Of a stretch of DNA of 64,000 nucleotides, positions 13,854 through 26,767 are shown piece after piece; within the stretch, counting starts at the first letter, position 1; each line of letters starts with the position of its first letter. Origin of the DNA: Norana najaformis (lineage: Eukaryota; Annelida; Clitellata; Crassiclitellata; Hormogastridae); the NCBI GenBank assembly GCA_964023275.1, contig OZ029923.1:2345738-2409737 (forward strand), given 5' to 3'. The notes under the pieces were generated by a model, which was not told the origin of the DNA, did not search any database, and saw only the letters and a program-made list of their open reading frames with translations. The position numbers and the translations under genes are program-made.

Positions 13854-15227
13854 TCAGTATAATTAGATAAGCACTCCTTTCAACTGTATTTCGTGAAATA
13901 ATTACTCTGCAAATGAAGCGTCCGGCGTCCGTCAGTTTAACGTCGCTAATAACCAAATCACAACCGGATGAATTGTTGACGGTGTATCGATCCAAATAAG
14001 TGCTGTATATTCCTTGGCGATCACTGAAAACAGTATTTAGGTTGGTTTGAGAAGTTGATCTCTCCCATTCGACACCAATACAGTTTCGAGATGGAGTTGA
14101 ACATTTCAAGGTTACTTTTGACCCAACAATGCTCACAGTGTTTTGAGGTTCTTCCAGTTGAATTTGCTGAGCATCTAAAAGTTAAGTCACAGTGTTATAG
14201 TTAGGCCAGCAATATATGTAATCGAATTATGAATTAGCTCTATGGATAGAGGAAGTTTAGCATAATAACACTGCCTTAATATGTTATAATAAAAGCCTTT
14301 TGCGGGGCATGGTACCCTATCGGATATAGCACTCTGCTTGTAGTGCGTAGTGTACGGGTTTCATCCTACTCTGGAACGCTTACTGTGTATGGACTTTGAG
14401 CACAATAGGATACCATGCCTCATATTAACTTAGATAAATTATGCTCATAGTTCACTCACACTTGCTTAACGCCATCCAATGATGCTTAGTCATTAGACTA
14501 AGTTAGACGGTACCTATTAATCGGAATTATTGAAGTAAATGTTAGCGGTCGAATGAAGTAACAAAATTAATTTTAAAAGTATAAGATTTCCTCATCTCCT
14601 TATTGACGCTATCTAAATGTACAGAAATAGGAATTAAGATGACCTATCAAGTTACAATACGGTTACACAGTGGCGCTTAATGAATTCAGAGATATTAATT
14701 TTTAACATTCTGCGCTCATATGATTGCATTAGGACCAAACGCACGGCTTGATCTGTTCAATTTCAAACTTCAATTCGGGTGGCCCTTCGCCTTTGCCCAG
14801 AATATAGGTATCTACTCTTCTGTGGTGCATTATTAATATAGTGGCGCTATAGAATGATTAGAATAGAGAACTGTAGCGATTGAATCATTTTTTACTTTGA
14901 CTAGTAAATGGCATACTTACTATCAGTCTATAACTCTCGGAACTTGACGCCGAGATAAAGTAAGCAAGCAGTTATATAAAGCTTAAACATCGGCACTTTG
15001 CTTTATATTTTGCTGGATATCTCAATAAACTGAAAGCCTAGTCATATCTATTCTGCTGTTTGCAGTGCACTAAAGTTTCGCTTTCTACTAATAAAGCTTC
15101 GCTTTTAAGGCACGCTCATAGTTATAATGCATATCAGGTTAATACTTATTTACGCACTCCATTATAATAAAAATGCGTGGATCTTACCTGTAACAGCAAG
15201 TTGGATTGCGATGACGAAGAGCTCCAT
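13854..15227 (-). CDS. IgSF receptor gene B, 5' exons (signal peptide and V-like Ig)
   Basis: Two exons with good splice sites. Exon 1, 15227-15188, begins ATG and encodes the hydrophobic signal peptide MELFVIAIQLAVT, then a CAG/GTAAG donor. Exon 2, 14174-13854, starts after TTTTAG and ends at an A/GTAAGT donor. Both junctions are phase 1. The domain has the canonical Cys (VTLKCSTP), Trp (GVEWERS) and DAGRFICRV around the second Cys, so it is a normal V-type fold, probably ligand-binding at the cell surface. The exon is open, unlike the V exons of copies A, F, G, H and I. No second Ig or transmembrane exon is found downstream, where an LTR and a LINE now sit, so the gene is probably truncated. 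A secreted single-domain product is a possible alternative, but no terminal exon is visible. Confidence 0.75.
14229..14460 (+). repeat. tRNA-like SINE in the first intron of gene B
   Basis: Contains degenerate A-box (TACCCTATCGGATATAGC) and B-box (GGGTTTCATCC) elements. The surrounding stretch is duplicated at 45402-45610. Confidence 0.5.
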
Positions 15228-15639
15228 CTTCTGAGAAATTTTAAAAATTCATGTATCAGGCACGCAGTTTAGGACTGTTTTACCTTAACCTAAAATTGGT
15301 TTATATAGGCACCAAATATCTGTGAAGTAACGATTTAGCTGCACGGGTATTTAGCAATATGCAGTGATCCTCCTCAAATTGTCTTTCAAACTGATTATCT
15401 TCTCTGCATGACAGCTGTCAGTTTCTTGTACTTATACTTCGACCCGCAGATGTTCACAGATTCGGATTCATTTCTGCACCATCGCATAATTGGTACGTAA
15501 AAATTTCTCCATTCATTTCGTTATGACATTTGCAGTGGCAAACTGTGCGAATCGGCAGTTGCTTTTAGTGAGAGAGATATAGCTCTTGAACGGACAGTTT
15601 TTCAGTCAGGACAACATAATTGTAGATCAGGCCTAATAG

Positions 15640-16265
15640 CTCGACCGACTTCCTCATCTGCTGTGGCAGAATAGTTAAAGTACGGGTTACTAAAAATGAC
15701 AGTGTATATCAGCCTGCTAATGTTCTATTCTGAAAACGCACTTTACTCAGAAGCCACGCGATATTGCATGAATTTGTTGCTTTTACAGCCTTTTGAAGCT
15801 GTTTTCCTATTTCTGTCAACCCAAACACATCCCCTCGTCACATCTCCTCTCCTCTGTCTCCTTACCTCCCTCTCTGCTCATCTGACAACCGGGTCTTGTT
15901 CTTCATACGGTACCTCGTCAATAAGCTGGCGCCCGCCTCTTAGAATGTTTTGAGCTTTAAAAACTGTCGGATTTACCATTATGATTCCATAAATGCATTT
16001 AACCAAATGTTTACAGGGTAGAACCTCAAAACCCGGACGGTATAGACTGCAGAAAAATTAAGCGTAGACTATAAGCTCATCTCAGCTCCAGCATCAAACT
16101 TTATAAATTACTGAAGCTCTAATGAAAAACATTAATAAATCTCATGGATATAATTCATAAGCCTTGTATCCGGTTTTCTCACAGTTCGTAAACATTGCCT
16201 ATTAAATAAAATTTAGGTTCCAGACAATTTTAGAGGCTTCCAGAGACCTTCAGTAACCTTGCAGT
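15640..16265 (+). repeat. Copy of the dispersed transposase-like unit, opposite orientation
   Basis: Shares the GGTCTTGTTCTTCATACGGT segment and flanking blocks with the units at 4519-8010, in reverse orientation. No intact frame. DNA at 15228-15640 upstream shows nothing recognisable. Confidence 0.55.
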
Positions 16266-18039
16266 AATAAGAGAGAACGATATGCAAATGATATCATACA
16301 GATATTTGCATAGTAAATAGGTAAGTATGTAAGTCAGTAGCCTTTATTAGCATCTCACAAGAGCACATTCATTACGTTGTGTAGATCAGCAACATACATA
16401 TTTAAACTAGATTACGGGCAAATATATTGGAAAGGCAGATTTAACTAAATATAACAAAGAATACGTCGATCACAATTTCAATAACATTATTGAGATCCAG
16501 GGATTTCTCATTTTGCTAATTCTCAGCTCTAGATCTAGGTGCGAGTTTCTGTTTATTCTGAACAGGTTCTGCTTGTTCTTAACAGGTTGTGATGTTGTTC
16601 CGGTTAGGACTCCCCATTCTCTTCGGATTGCTTATCCTCCTCTTGACTCCTATTGACCCCGTGGCCTCGAGGACCTCAACACGTTCTGTCCAAAGAATCG
16701 TGATTACTGAATGAGGTTTTGCTTCTAAAAGGCGAGTCTCAATCGATTGATGCTTGTGTATTACGATAGCACAGATCGAGATATTTCAAGATCAGGATCA
16801 GATCACATCAGATTAGATTAGATTAGATCATAATCAGGGGGCGTCGTGTACTGTGTTGACCATAAGAATAATGAAAAATCTCAGCGTTGTCAGTTAAAGT
16901 GGCTGTATTGACCTGTGGGGGCGTGCGTATTGTCGATATAGAAACCAGGCGCTTAATTACCATAACAGTAGCTAATTGTAATGTAGTGTAACATAATGTA
17001 ATATTATTTGACATTAACAGAGCGCCATTTTGAGGAAATATGCCAGTAGCGCCTCCCACCCAAATTCTCGAATCCACCATTTACAGGATGGTTTATTCTC
17101 TCTTACTGTGGGAAGACAAGGCTCAGAGGAAATTATTTTATGCCATACGGTAAGAACAGTCCCTTAAGCCAAAGCCAAGAGGCATCCGTGGGTATGAAAT
17201 GATAACATATTCACTTTTTCAGCCTCAGCGTATGAGAGCGTGTTGTCAATCCTCACCCTTGCAGCTTGTTCTTGCCACACACACTATACAGTTAGTGTAC
17301 TCATTTTATAGCTGATATCGCTAGATGGATCAGGTGAAACAGAAATGTCGAAACATTTCTCTGCCTTGACGGAGAAATAACCTTCGACCTCTGGATTGAC
17401 AGTCCAGCGCACTGAATACTAGACTACAGGAACTCCATTGCAAAGTGGCTCTGCCAACCACGAAAAAGTTGATGTGCGTGGCAGAGCGAAGAGATCAGCG
17501 ACCAGGAAGTAAAAATACCAATGTGAACTACAAGACAGAAAGTGAATTGTGAGACATAGAGTTTATTTAATGGAGAGTTTATTCATTAAAAGATTATTCT
17601 ATACTGATTATTTTTGGGGTTTAATCATAGCAGCAGCAACTCGACGAGCTCTTCAAACTTCAGCGCAATACGTCTCAGACGTCAATGGCTTTAACATAAT
17701 AATGGAATCATTTATTTATGTAACGCCTTTTAAACGAACTCATGAAAGCTCCTAAGCTCTGTCAAAAATGCAGACAACCGTGTGGCTAAGTTGCACCAAA
17801 GGCTAGTATGACTCATTCATAGGTCAGTTTTCGCCAATTACATTAAAAGGAAGTTCAAGCTATGTAAGAATGTCAAAATCGTGAATAGCTAAGTATCATG
17901 GCATATTGCAACAAAGGAGACTCAACAAAATTCCAAGAGACTGAATAAAATCCCATGTGACCAAGCTGTTATGGTTATGGAATGCAGTATCTATTATCAT
18001 TTTTTCGCCAATCATTAAGTGCCACTATCTAATGACTAG
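16266..18039. other. Gene-poor interval
   Basis: I see no exon with splice sites or motif here. It holds a short GATTA repeat near 16805-16830 and anonymous AT-rich sequence. Confidence 0.6.
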
Positions 18040-18180
18040 CATTAATCGATAGGGCTGAACAATTATGAGTGAAGGAATTGCTGAAGTTCTACATACAATG
18101 ACAATCTGATTGCTGGAGGCTCGAACTAGTACACTCAGAATTACAGAACGAGTGCTCTATCCAATCGGCTAACAAACAAT
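18040..18180 (-). repeat. tRNA-derived SINE
   Basis: Minus-strand B-box-like GTTCGAGCC with the same spacing and 3' module (GGGCTGAACAATTATGAGTGA and relatives) as the SINEs at 31890, 39290, 43805 and 49090. Confidence 0.5.
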
Positions 18181-18502
18181 TTGTAATGTAACAAGCTATG
18201 TAAGCGATTGCTTAGCATTAGGTCAATTGCATTTATTGGTATCTCCTTCGTATACAACCGAATCGTAAATGCAACATTCACGCTATTCCATATGAGAACA
18301 TCGTTTGTTTAGATTCGATTATTACATACTTGAAATAATATTTATTTTAAAAAAAGTTTCACATGGGAAATTGGTGTAGAAATATCTTTCGTACTGGAAA
18401 AAGACAACATTGGTACCATGCTACTACCATTTACTTGTAAACTCTAAATATTTAGATTGTTGAAACAATCTACGGTCTGGACTTTTTCTTGGACTTGACT
18501 TT

Positions 18503-18827
18503 CTAACTTTGTTCAACCTCTTCATATTCGTTCTTGTCTCTGTCATTCCCCAAACTTGCGTAGGCTGACTCCTGCAGGCCATCCTAAAGTAAAACACAAA
18601 AATATTTTTCAAGTCTCAGACTGATTTGCACAAATTAGTAATGTAGACAATCGTCTAATATTTCCCGAATTTCTACAGATCTGCGTTGCTATCAAACGAC
18701 TGGTTAATGTATACTTGACTGCGAGCTAAAACGCTTATCTACTCTTAGGCTCCTGTAAAGTTCAAACTTACATCCTGGTTCAAATCTGAGTACCAACAAG
18801 GATACGGTGGTAAAAAATATTTATGGC
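18503..18827 (-). other. Tyrosine-motif cytoplasmic tail of gene D (two exons)
   Basis: Exon 18827-18772 encodes HKYFLPPYPCWYSDLNQD and exon 18583-18503 encodes a segment with ESAYASL and KNEYEEV, then stop. YASL and YEEV are separated by 8 residues, the spacing of an ITAM (YxxL/I, 6-8, YxxL/I), with Val at the last position. SAYASL also fits the ITIM consensus (S/I/V/L-x-Y-x-x-L). An upstream YSDL adds a third site. Activation or inhibition cannot be decided from sequence. Confidence 0.8.
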
Positions 18828-20907
18828 CTAGTGAATGCAATGTTCTGTTAAAAAGATCAATATAAACAAACATATCGAATGGTAACGAAAGGAAATTTCC
18901 AGAGGGGGACCTTATATAGCGTAGCGCCCACTTAAACGGACAGCCTTGTTGGAGGATCTCACCCGATGTATTCATTCAAGAAATGAGCAGGGTGGAGGTC
19001 ATACAGTGCAGCTTTACGTTTGTATATTATGCTTTATTATGATTCATCTTTCTATCTATATATATGAAAATGTTAGTAAAAAAATGGGAACGAGTTTTAA
19101 ATTAGAAATAAGAATCAAAGGCGGAAATTAACGCAATTCAAGGGCTAGGTCTTGAGAGCCTGCCGGGTTTTGAAGACCGTGTCAAGGTTGTTGTGCCAGA
19201 CACAATATGATTGGGCCACAACAGCGTCTGCTCATCTACTTCTGTCCAGAAGTACATATATAGATGAACTTACTGATGCAATTTCCCTTCTCGGAATGGA
19301 CGAATGTTGTTGGAATGAGGGACTTTTATCCTGTTTCGTAGGCTGTGCAATATCAGCTACAAAGCAAGAACATATATCTGTAATATCTACAGCATGTTTT
19401 AAGTATGAATTACTGAATAGCTTTGCACTACGTAGGCAAGTAATTACGAGACTGTATCTTGTGTTTGAGTAAGTACGTGTGTTTCTGTCTCTGTCGATGG
19501 ATTTCTTACCGACAGGCTGATTAGCTGGTGTCCGATGAAACTCTAGGTATCTGAGTTTGACCAAACTGGCAAAAGCTGTGAATGCCAATATAATGGCAGC
19601 GAGAAGCCCAATTCCCAATCCGCTTCCAAAACCAATTCCAGCGCGATCTTCCGAGAAACCAGACGAAGTGGAAGTCAATTCATCTGTGAATTGCATGACA
19701 AAAAGCCCTTGTGATTTTCTCAACATGTAAAGTAACATGTATGAAGAACAGACGTTAATTGTATATAAGATAATGCAACAACGATCAAAAAGATAGAAAA
19801 AAATGTCTCAAGCCCATATATGACTCGAAAATATATTGAACAGTTTAACTTAATACTGACGGCGAAGCTCATGAGTTTTGATACTGGGTGATCTATATTC
19901 ATAACGAAAGAAAAGAAATGCATAGACGTCAGATTTTAATATGTTGGACATATTTACAACACATATTGTCAGCTGAATGTATTCACGAATCAACTGGTCT
20001 TTGTAGTTTTGCGACCTGGCAATGAAACTGATCCAACATCGTTTCGTTTGCTGACTTGAGTCAACTGAGCAATTGCGAACAAACTAGCTTTTCCAGCGGA
20101 GATTTTGTGTGGCGCAGCAATTTATTAATGTAACAAATTATTTAAAGCACTTACTACGCTCGCAGTCAGTTTATCTGAATTTTAGACGTTGGTAAAAGTA
20201 CGCTAGGGGTCAAGACCGAGTCATGCATGAGCCAGAGAAAAATGATGAGTCATGAAAAGTGATTTATTCTACATTTACCTAGCGCCTTTCAAGAAAATTA
20301 CTCAGAAGTGCTCCCGACCTGACAGCATCAAATAGAATGTTCTTCAATCGCTGGCGAAACAGAGGCAGACAAAGGGCAAGGAGGTCATGTTGCAGGTCAA
20401 TATAGCAAGGTGACAAAGGCGACTGATCCACAATTGCCTTGAGTTGAGCTCTAGTAACAATGCTGTATCAGAAGAACGCATCAGTCTATAAGAAGGATGG
20501 GATTACTACGCATGAACATTTGCATGATAATAAAGAATGATTGAAGCTGCGAGTTTACTTTAGCCTACACAATGTTGAGGAACATTGCGATGCCCTGAAA
20601 GGCGCAAACTAACTGTTGATACAAATGTATTATATCACACAGCATAAAGAATTTCTCTAAGCACGACGGGTCTTTGCACAGTGTTATCCCAGCCTGCACA
20701 CGTTGTCGCGAGCTAGTCGCAAAGTCAGAGTTCAGAAATAAGTCAACGCGTTGCCTGCACAATTCAACGTTTTAATTTGATTGCCTTCCAGGATACTTTT
20801 GAGGAGCCAGACATCAACGAAGATTAGCCATCTCAGAATTCAATTTTTTATCCGGATAATTTTTTAGCTTCCTGAGGGATCATAAATATCTCGGGACAAA
20901 AATAATA

Positions 20908-20945
<38 letters not shown>

Positions 20946-23900
20946 TAATAATAATAATAATAAATAATAATAATAATAGTAATAGTAATAGTTTCACCAT
21001 CATCATCTTCGCCTTCATCACTGCAACAATCGCCGTGATAATCATCGTAATCGTAATCGTAATTCCGAGATTTCTGCAGCGCCCAATGTAAGCCACGTCA
21101 CGGGGACCAGCTTATTCACAGGCGCTCAGTCAAAACAAAATCGATACGCAAAATGGTTCGGTTCCAGGTCAAGATCCAAAAGTCAGTACAAAGAGAACGT
21201 GACAGCTATGGGGGTGTTTGAGGTTGGAGAGGAGAGAGAGATTAGAGGAAGAAGTGGTGTCAGGGTACGATCTTTGAAAGAGGAATGTTTTGAGTTTTGA
21301 GTGACAGGCCAAAAGCAGAAATTGGAAGCGTTGGATAGTCTTCTTCATCTTCCCAATTCTTTTAAACGTCATAATTGTATCCTCTTCCTCCTTCACCTCC
21401 TCCTCACCGTCATCATAGTTGGTACTAGATGGCACCGTCCTTGGCCCCAATCTTCTCCTCAACATCTGATTCATGCTATTCACTTACTTTTCGATTTTGT
21501 GCATCCCTATTTTATTCGTGAATTATCAACGGTCCATAACCTAACTTCACACCTGCCATTAGCGGAACAAAGCAACTGACCGTTGATTGTGCGACATCAT
21601 TTCGTCGAAATAGAATTTCATGCTTAACTGTAGTATTGAACAATTCGTAATCGTAAGCGTAATTGTAGGGCCTACATTTATAAAGAACCTCTTCAAGAAA
21701 ACTACTCAGAAGTGCCCCCGACCTGACAACGCAAGACCATGATCAAATAGAATGATCTGCGATAGCTGTCAAACAGAGGCAGAGAAAGAAGCTCATGGAG
21801 CAGGTCGTATGGCAGATTACCCTTCTTCCTCCCATCTCTCTTTCCACTCCAATCCCAAGCATCACTCACAGTAGCTGCCTCTCTGTCTCTCTGCCTGACT
21901 TTTGGATCTTAGCTTGGAACCGAACCCTTTTTGCCGATAGATTTTGTTTGGACTGAGGGACTGTGAATAATCCGGTCCCGTGGCGTGTACTTCGTTGAGT
22001 GCTGTAGAAATCTCGGATTACGATTACGACTGTGAGAGTGAGAGATCAACTACTGCGAAGCTACCTCGTTGCACTGTAGAAGTACGGCATCTAGGGACAA
22101 AAATTAACACCCTGCGCTGCAGAGCGAATATATTTACGGCCAAAGCTCTCTAAGTATTCGTGCATTATCTTCTCACTTACGTGACTCATCTTCGTGCTCC
22201 TTTCCTCTGACTTCATTCGTTGCTTTGCATTTGTACACGACAGAAGTTCCGTTTTTCAGCTCTGCAACGACCGTTTCACCTTTTGCCACAACCTCCCACT
22301 TACTGGCGCCTTCCTGCTTCACCAACCATTCGAAAGTGGCTGGTGGATTTGCATCCGCACTACAGGTGAGCTTTTCTCCGGGACCAACGAACAGCAGTGG
22401 CCACGTCGAAACCTTCCTTACGGAATCTGAAACGAGGTTACGGCAACAATGAACAACTAGGCTTGCGCGAGCCATTCACCGCAGTTCATGATGTACAGAA
22501 AAAGGAACACCAAACTAAATTGCAACAATGGAATTGGCCTATGCTATTTACTATTGCAGATTCTTATTATAAAAATCCAGTTATGAGAGAATTTTACAGG
22601 AGTTTATTAAATCCTCTTAGTGTCAATCCCGTAACCGAAAATTCTTTGAGCAAACGGTACGCACCATAAATTTTCAATCTGACGTAAAATTTAAAAAAAA
22701 TTTCTGTCTTCTTTATTGAAAGATGACGAGTTAGAGGAGTGGTTATCAAATTTTTTTCTAACGGGTACCACTTCGCCCGAATCAGTCTTGCGACAGACCA
22801 CCTACTTCCTACTTCCCAATTCCCAACGATTTTTAAAATCAGAAATGAACAAATATGACCGTCGAGGTAAAAGAGTTTTTACCATGACATGAACAGTGTC
22901 GTCACCAAAACTATAGAATAGAATAGTATTATTAAAGCAGGTACGAGTGCTATTTATCAAACTGCGAATACACCGTGTTATGTACCCTACAGAGAAGGAC
23001 GTTGCATAAATGTTGTGAACCTCACCGCGGCGGGACACCTGGCTAACGCTCGCGAAGAGCAGGTGTCCTGCGGACCAAGCTTACAAAAACACCGAGTTAG
23101 AGTTAGCGAAAATAATTACGTAGTGATATGACGTCATATAAAGGGACCGTCTATAAACTACAACAATTACACCTATATAGTAACTAAAAAACAGTAAAAA
23201 CTATAAACTTAAATTTCAAAAATTTTCGCTCAACTTGTTTGCGTTGAAACCCACCCAAAACGTTGCATTCGTGGCCACCTACATGTTTTGTGATCACTCT
23301 TTTGAAGACACTAGAATAGGACTATTTGGTATGAAATGATTTTTCTCTCGTAACAGTAGGTTACCATATTTGCCGAGGTGTTGCACAATGCAACACTTTC
23401 GCCCTGCCTTCTTTATTATGATTGCTAATAAAATATATTTCACATATTAGTGAATTTAATATTTCATTTTGATTGTATCTAAAATAATATATACGCTCAA
23501 GTTTGACTAAATTGACAGAATACTCACATAAAATATCAAATTCCTCAGTTTCGCAGACTTTCACCTGCAAATCGGTCTCTTGAACACGAAATGAGACATA
23601 ACACACCAGCGTCTGAACTTTTGGCGCTTTAGCGACAGTTGACAAGGTTCCGAAAATACGGTAGCCCACTAAGTGATTGGCTTGTTGACCTTCGGCTATT
23701 TCACCGTTTTTATCAAACCATTTGACCTCAGGCTGTCCAATTCCATAGACTGTCGCATCGCACGTGTACAGTATTTTGTCGTCTTCGGCCAAGTTTTTGG
23801 TAGTAGCAGGAGGATTTGTAGCGCAAATGGGTGTTGGTTCTGATGGAAAATGAGAAAGTCAATGTTTTATTCAGATATTTCAGTGTAAGATATGTAAACT

Positions 23901-26767
23901 AATCGGAGATTTACACAGAATGGTTTTTCCAAACGCTTCACTGTTTACTCATCGGGACTTAGGTAACACCTTTCACAATCTTCTCGTCAGAACTTAGACA
24001 ATTGTTTTCCCTAGTTCTTCGTCCGGGCTTAGGTAAAACGTTTTACTCTAATACTCAACCGAACTTCGGAACTTTAGAAACTTTATACTGCTCCCTTGTC
24101 AGGGCCTAGTATCTGCCAAACAAAGCCTAATTAGTACTCCTAATTACTAATTCGTAGGGAGCAAGTTATTACCTATTACTACTTGGTTACCTGGTTATCG
24201 GGACCTAGGTTGTGATTTACTATTGCTACATAGGGCGCGACATAATGTATAACAGTAATTTTCACTAACTCATCGTTATGAAGGGGTTTAAAACAACAAT
24301 TTCCAGATGAATCACGAGCTTATGATAGCAAGCTTACGAAGTTACCATTCTCATTAACAAATAACTATGAAGATTTAATTATATCTGCAAAAAATAATAT
24401 TTACGCGCAATTTTGTTGAAATGGTCGATAAAATTATAGCCCAGATATTTTTGTTACCGATTTTAGAAATTCAGTCTGGACTTGTGAGACTCTGAACAAA
24501 TGTTCTCTCTGAGTTTTCTATTTGACACCCATGTGCTGTATAGCTCTCGACTTTCATGAAACATTCAGTTCATAAAAATACCTGAAATTAGTGTAGGACT
24601 CCAGAGTAACTTACCGTATACTTGCAGTAAAACAATTCCTGAAGAACCAGAGATGGTGCACTGGTAGAACAAGGCGTCTTCCTGTCCGACGTTTTTGATG
24701 ACAAGACCACAGCCGTTCTGTTGATTATTGCTCGTCATTGGCACAATTCCAGATTCGCTAATCTTCTGCCATTGAACCCCACAGCAACTGCTTGAGGGCA
24801 ACGGACACTGCACAGTTACAGAGGTTCTCACGTAGGCCCAGGTGACTGGCACATTGGTGACCGCCGCCTTTCCAGCAACGCCTGAATATATGAAGAAATA
24901 TTTTCATTAGCTTTAATTGTAAATATGTAGGCATGTGAGTGAATGAATGAATGAATGAAATAAACTTTATTGATTCAAAAGAACAAAAGAAAGGAACAAA
25001 TACACTGACCATTGTATAGATTGTTGGGGTACAAACGCTAGAAAAAAAGGACCTAAGTCCCGCTAAATTAGGACCGCCTATTACAAAAACGATTCGTGTG
25101 GCGATAAAGATTTTTAACAGATATTAGATACAATTGAAATTAAAAGAAGGTCTTAACTGAAACTTAACTAAAAATAAACTAAGAAAGTGGATCACCATCG
25201 TGACCTCTATGAAACTGAAAATGAGTCATAACTGTGACTTCTAGAAACATAAGTAAAAACTTATAGACTAAACAGACATCAGCATTATAAACTAAAGTCT
25301 AGTGACATTATTAGGAAATTACGTATGTATATACGTATGTATTTATGCATATATTTATGAATGTAATGTTTTTATGTTTATGTGTATTGTACGTATTTTT
25401 GTATATATATATGTATACGTGTATGCATGCGTATATGTATATATATATTCTACTGTATGTATGTACATATTTATGTATGTGTGCGTGTTATCTAGGTGTA
25501 TATGCGTGTATATATGTATGTGTATATGTATATGTGTATGTGTTTGTATGTATGTATATGTACGTATATGAATGTATTTATGTATGTATGTGTCTAAGTA
25601 AGTAAGTATGTATGTATCTATCTGAGCTTTTGTACAGCGCATTTAAGGAACTCTTAGAAACGTTGTGAACATGGCTGTCAAAGCCATTCAACAGCTTCGT
25701 CTTAACGTAATAAGAAACTGCAACTTGAGTTGAGTTAGAAGAAACAGTACTTCAGTTCATAGGCAGATTGTTTCGAAGGACTCGGCTATTGCACTATATT
25801 GGACTGTATGTTGCACTCAGCGTAGCAGTTAATGCATTATACCTACAGTGTTTACACAAAAGGCTCTATTTTAATATCTTGCTGATTTGAAGGGCTTATC
25901 ACTGTTCATCGCGGTCTTCTGATTAGCTCCACTCTGAATGACCACGACACTGAAATTAACCAAACACATTGGTTCCTCAGGGTTTGATTTTTTTGACCCG
26001 GTGGATAAAACTTGTTTTCTGACGCAGCTTTTGTATGGTGCTATGACATTTCGGGGATTTACATTACATCTACATTGACAGTCGATTTCAAGTACATTTA
26101 CATACGCTGACCGTAACGACGATGAGAGTAATTAGCTCTTGGTGGACGTTATCTTTTCAAACGCTCGCTGGTCCGATACTCTGGAGTCTCCTGCGGCCAG
26201 TTTTCCGGGTCTATTTGCTCCTCGTGTTTAGTCCTCGCTTGCACAGCAGAGGGCTTTTGCTGTTGTTTGCCCATCTGTATGGAATGAACTTCAGCTATCG
26301 TTTCGTGCAAGGGTCACTGTTGGTGATGGAGTTCAGCCAGCTCTTTGTTTAAAGACGTTCTTATTTCTCCTGGGTTCTCATGCTGGAAGCGCTTCTGAGT
26401 AGTTTGTTCTGTAAGAAGCGCTATATAATTTATCAAATACAATACAAAAGAGTGTTCGTTTGGCAGGGTTTGGTTGGCCTTTCAATAACGACTGAAACTC
26501 GTCTTCCTTGAGGAATTTCTCGTCGGCTGATTCTGTGTCTTCCATCTGCTACCTTACCACCACGCTAGGCCTATCCTATTAATACAGCACTCTCGAGAGC
26601 TTCGCTAAGGGTGCAAGAAAAATGGTTAGCTCCATATAAACATTACCATGCTAAACTACATATTCTAGAAATTTAAAGGGAAATATTTGTGTTTCTTGAT
26701 TAACAATACCTGTAAGTGAAATGACTAGACGCAGTCCAACATGTAGTGCTATCAGTGTAAGAACCAT
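18503..26767 (-). CDS. Complete IgSF receptor gene D: signal peptide, three Ig domains, TM helix, ITAM-like tail
   Basis: Seven exons assemble on splice signals with matching phases. They are 26767-26710 signal peptide (MVLTLIALHVGL), 24881-24615 V-like Ig, 23839-23528 second Ig, 22426-22181 third Ig, 19683-19510 stalk and transmembrane, and 18827-18772 and 18583-18503 cytoplasmic. The first five junctions are phase 1; the last is phase 0. Total is 1194 nt, 397 residues, with no stop before TAG. Each Ig domain has its Cys-Trp-Cys core: VQC/VQW/ALFYQC, YTC/VKW/VCY, LTC/FEW/YKC. The membrane span is about GSGLGIGLLAAIILAFTAF, followed by KLRYLEF. The tail has YSDL, YASL and YEEV. The product should be a type I surface receptor signalling through phosphotyrosine. 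The family name is unknown to me. Introns hold only repeats. Confidence rests on the unbroken frame across seven independently chosen exons. Confidence 0.9.
18945..19070 (+). repeat. Dispersed repeat sharing an AATGAGCAGG block
   Basis: The block GGATCTCACCCGAT...AATGAGCAGGGTGGAGG recurs at 41215-41270 (plus) and about 29500-29575 (minus). Probably a SINE 3' module inside an intron of gene D. Confidence 0.45.
20270..20530 (+). repeat. SINE/LINE 3'-end type repeat
   Basis: Contains the AGCGCCTTTCAAGAAAATTACTC module, also found at about 21690, 33035, 39155, 43690 and 48970, then AATAAAG near its end. Non-coding. Confidence 0.45.
20896..20990. repeat. (AAT)n microsatellite
   Basis: Long run of AAT/ATA trinucleotides in an intron of gene D. 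Confidence 0.95.
21046..22030. mobile_element. Foldback-type element with about 140-bp inverted arms
   Basis: The left arm (from about 21046, GTAATCGTAATTCCGAGATT...) and the right arm (to about 22030, read in reverse TCGTAATCCGAGATTTCTAC...) are imperfect inverted repeats extending about 140 bp, through TTCGGTTCCA and AAGATCCAAAAGTCAG. No transposase frame lies between them. It sits in the intron between the third Ig exon and the transmembrane exon of gene D. Confidence 0.6.
23945..24240. repeat. Diverged minisatellite, period about 40 bp
   Basis: Successive degenerate units carry variants of CTCATCGGGACTTAGGTAA (TTCTCGTCAGAACTTAG, TTCGTCCGGGCTTAGGTAA, TTGTCAGGGCCTAG). Intronic. Confidence 0.5.
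25318..25625. repeat. (TATG)n-rich microsatellite
   Basis: About 300 bp of TATG/TGTA alternation inside the first intron of gene D. Its Met-Tyr-Val-Cys open frames in several registers are artefacts. Confidence 0.95.
26120..26450 (+). mobile_element. 3' fragment of the 8917-type LINE
   Basis: One frame reads ...RVTVGDGVQPALCLKTFLF...SHAGSASE, aligning with the C terminus of the LINE at 8917-12285 (...LKTVLFRRGWFGSASE), followed by the same GCGCTATATAA 3' UTR and a short AATAC tail. It is 5'-truncated, as expected for target-primed reverse transcription. Confidence 0.7.

Noticed and set aside
22397..22669. Plus-strand 90-codon frame beside the third Ig exon
   Set aside because: Overlaps the minus-strand Ig exon of gene D and has no motif or splice context of its own.
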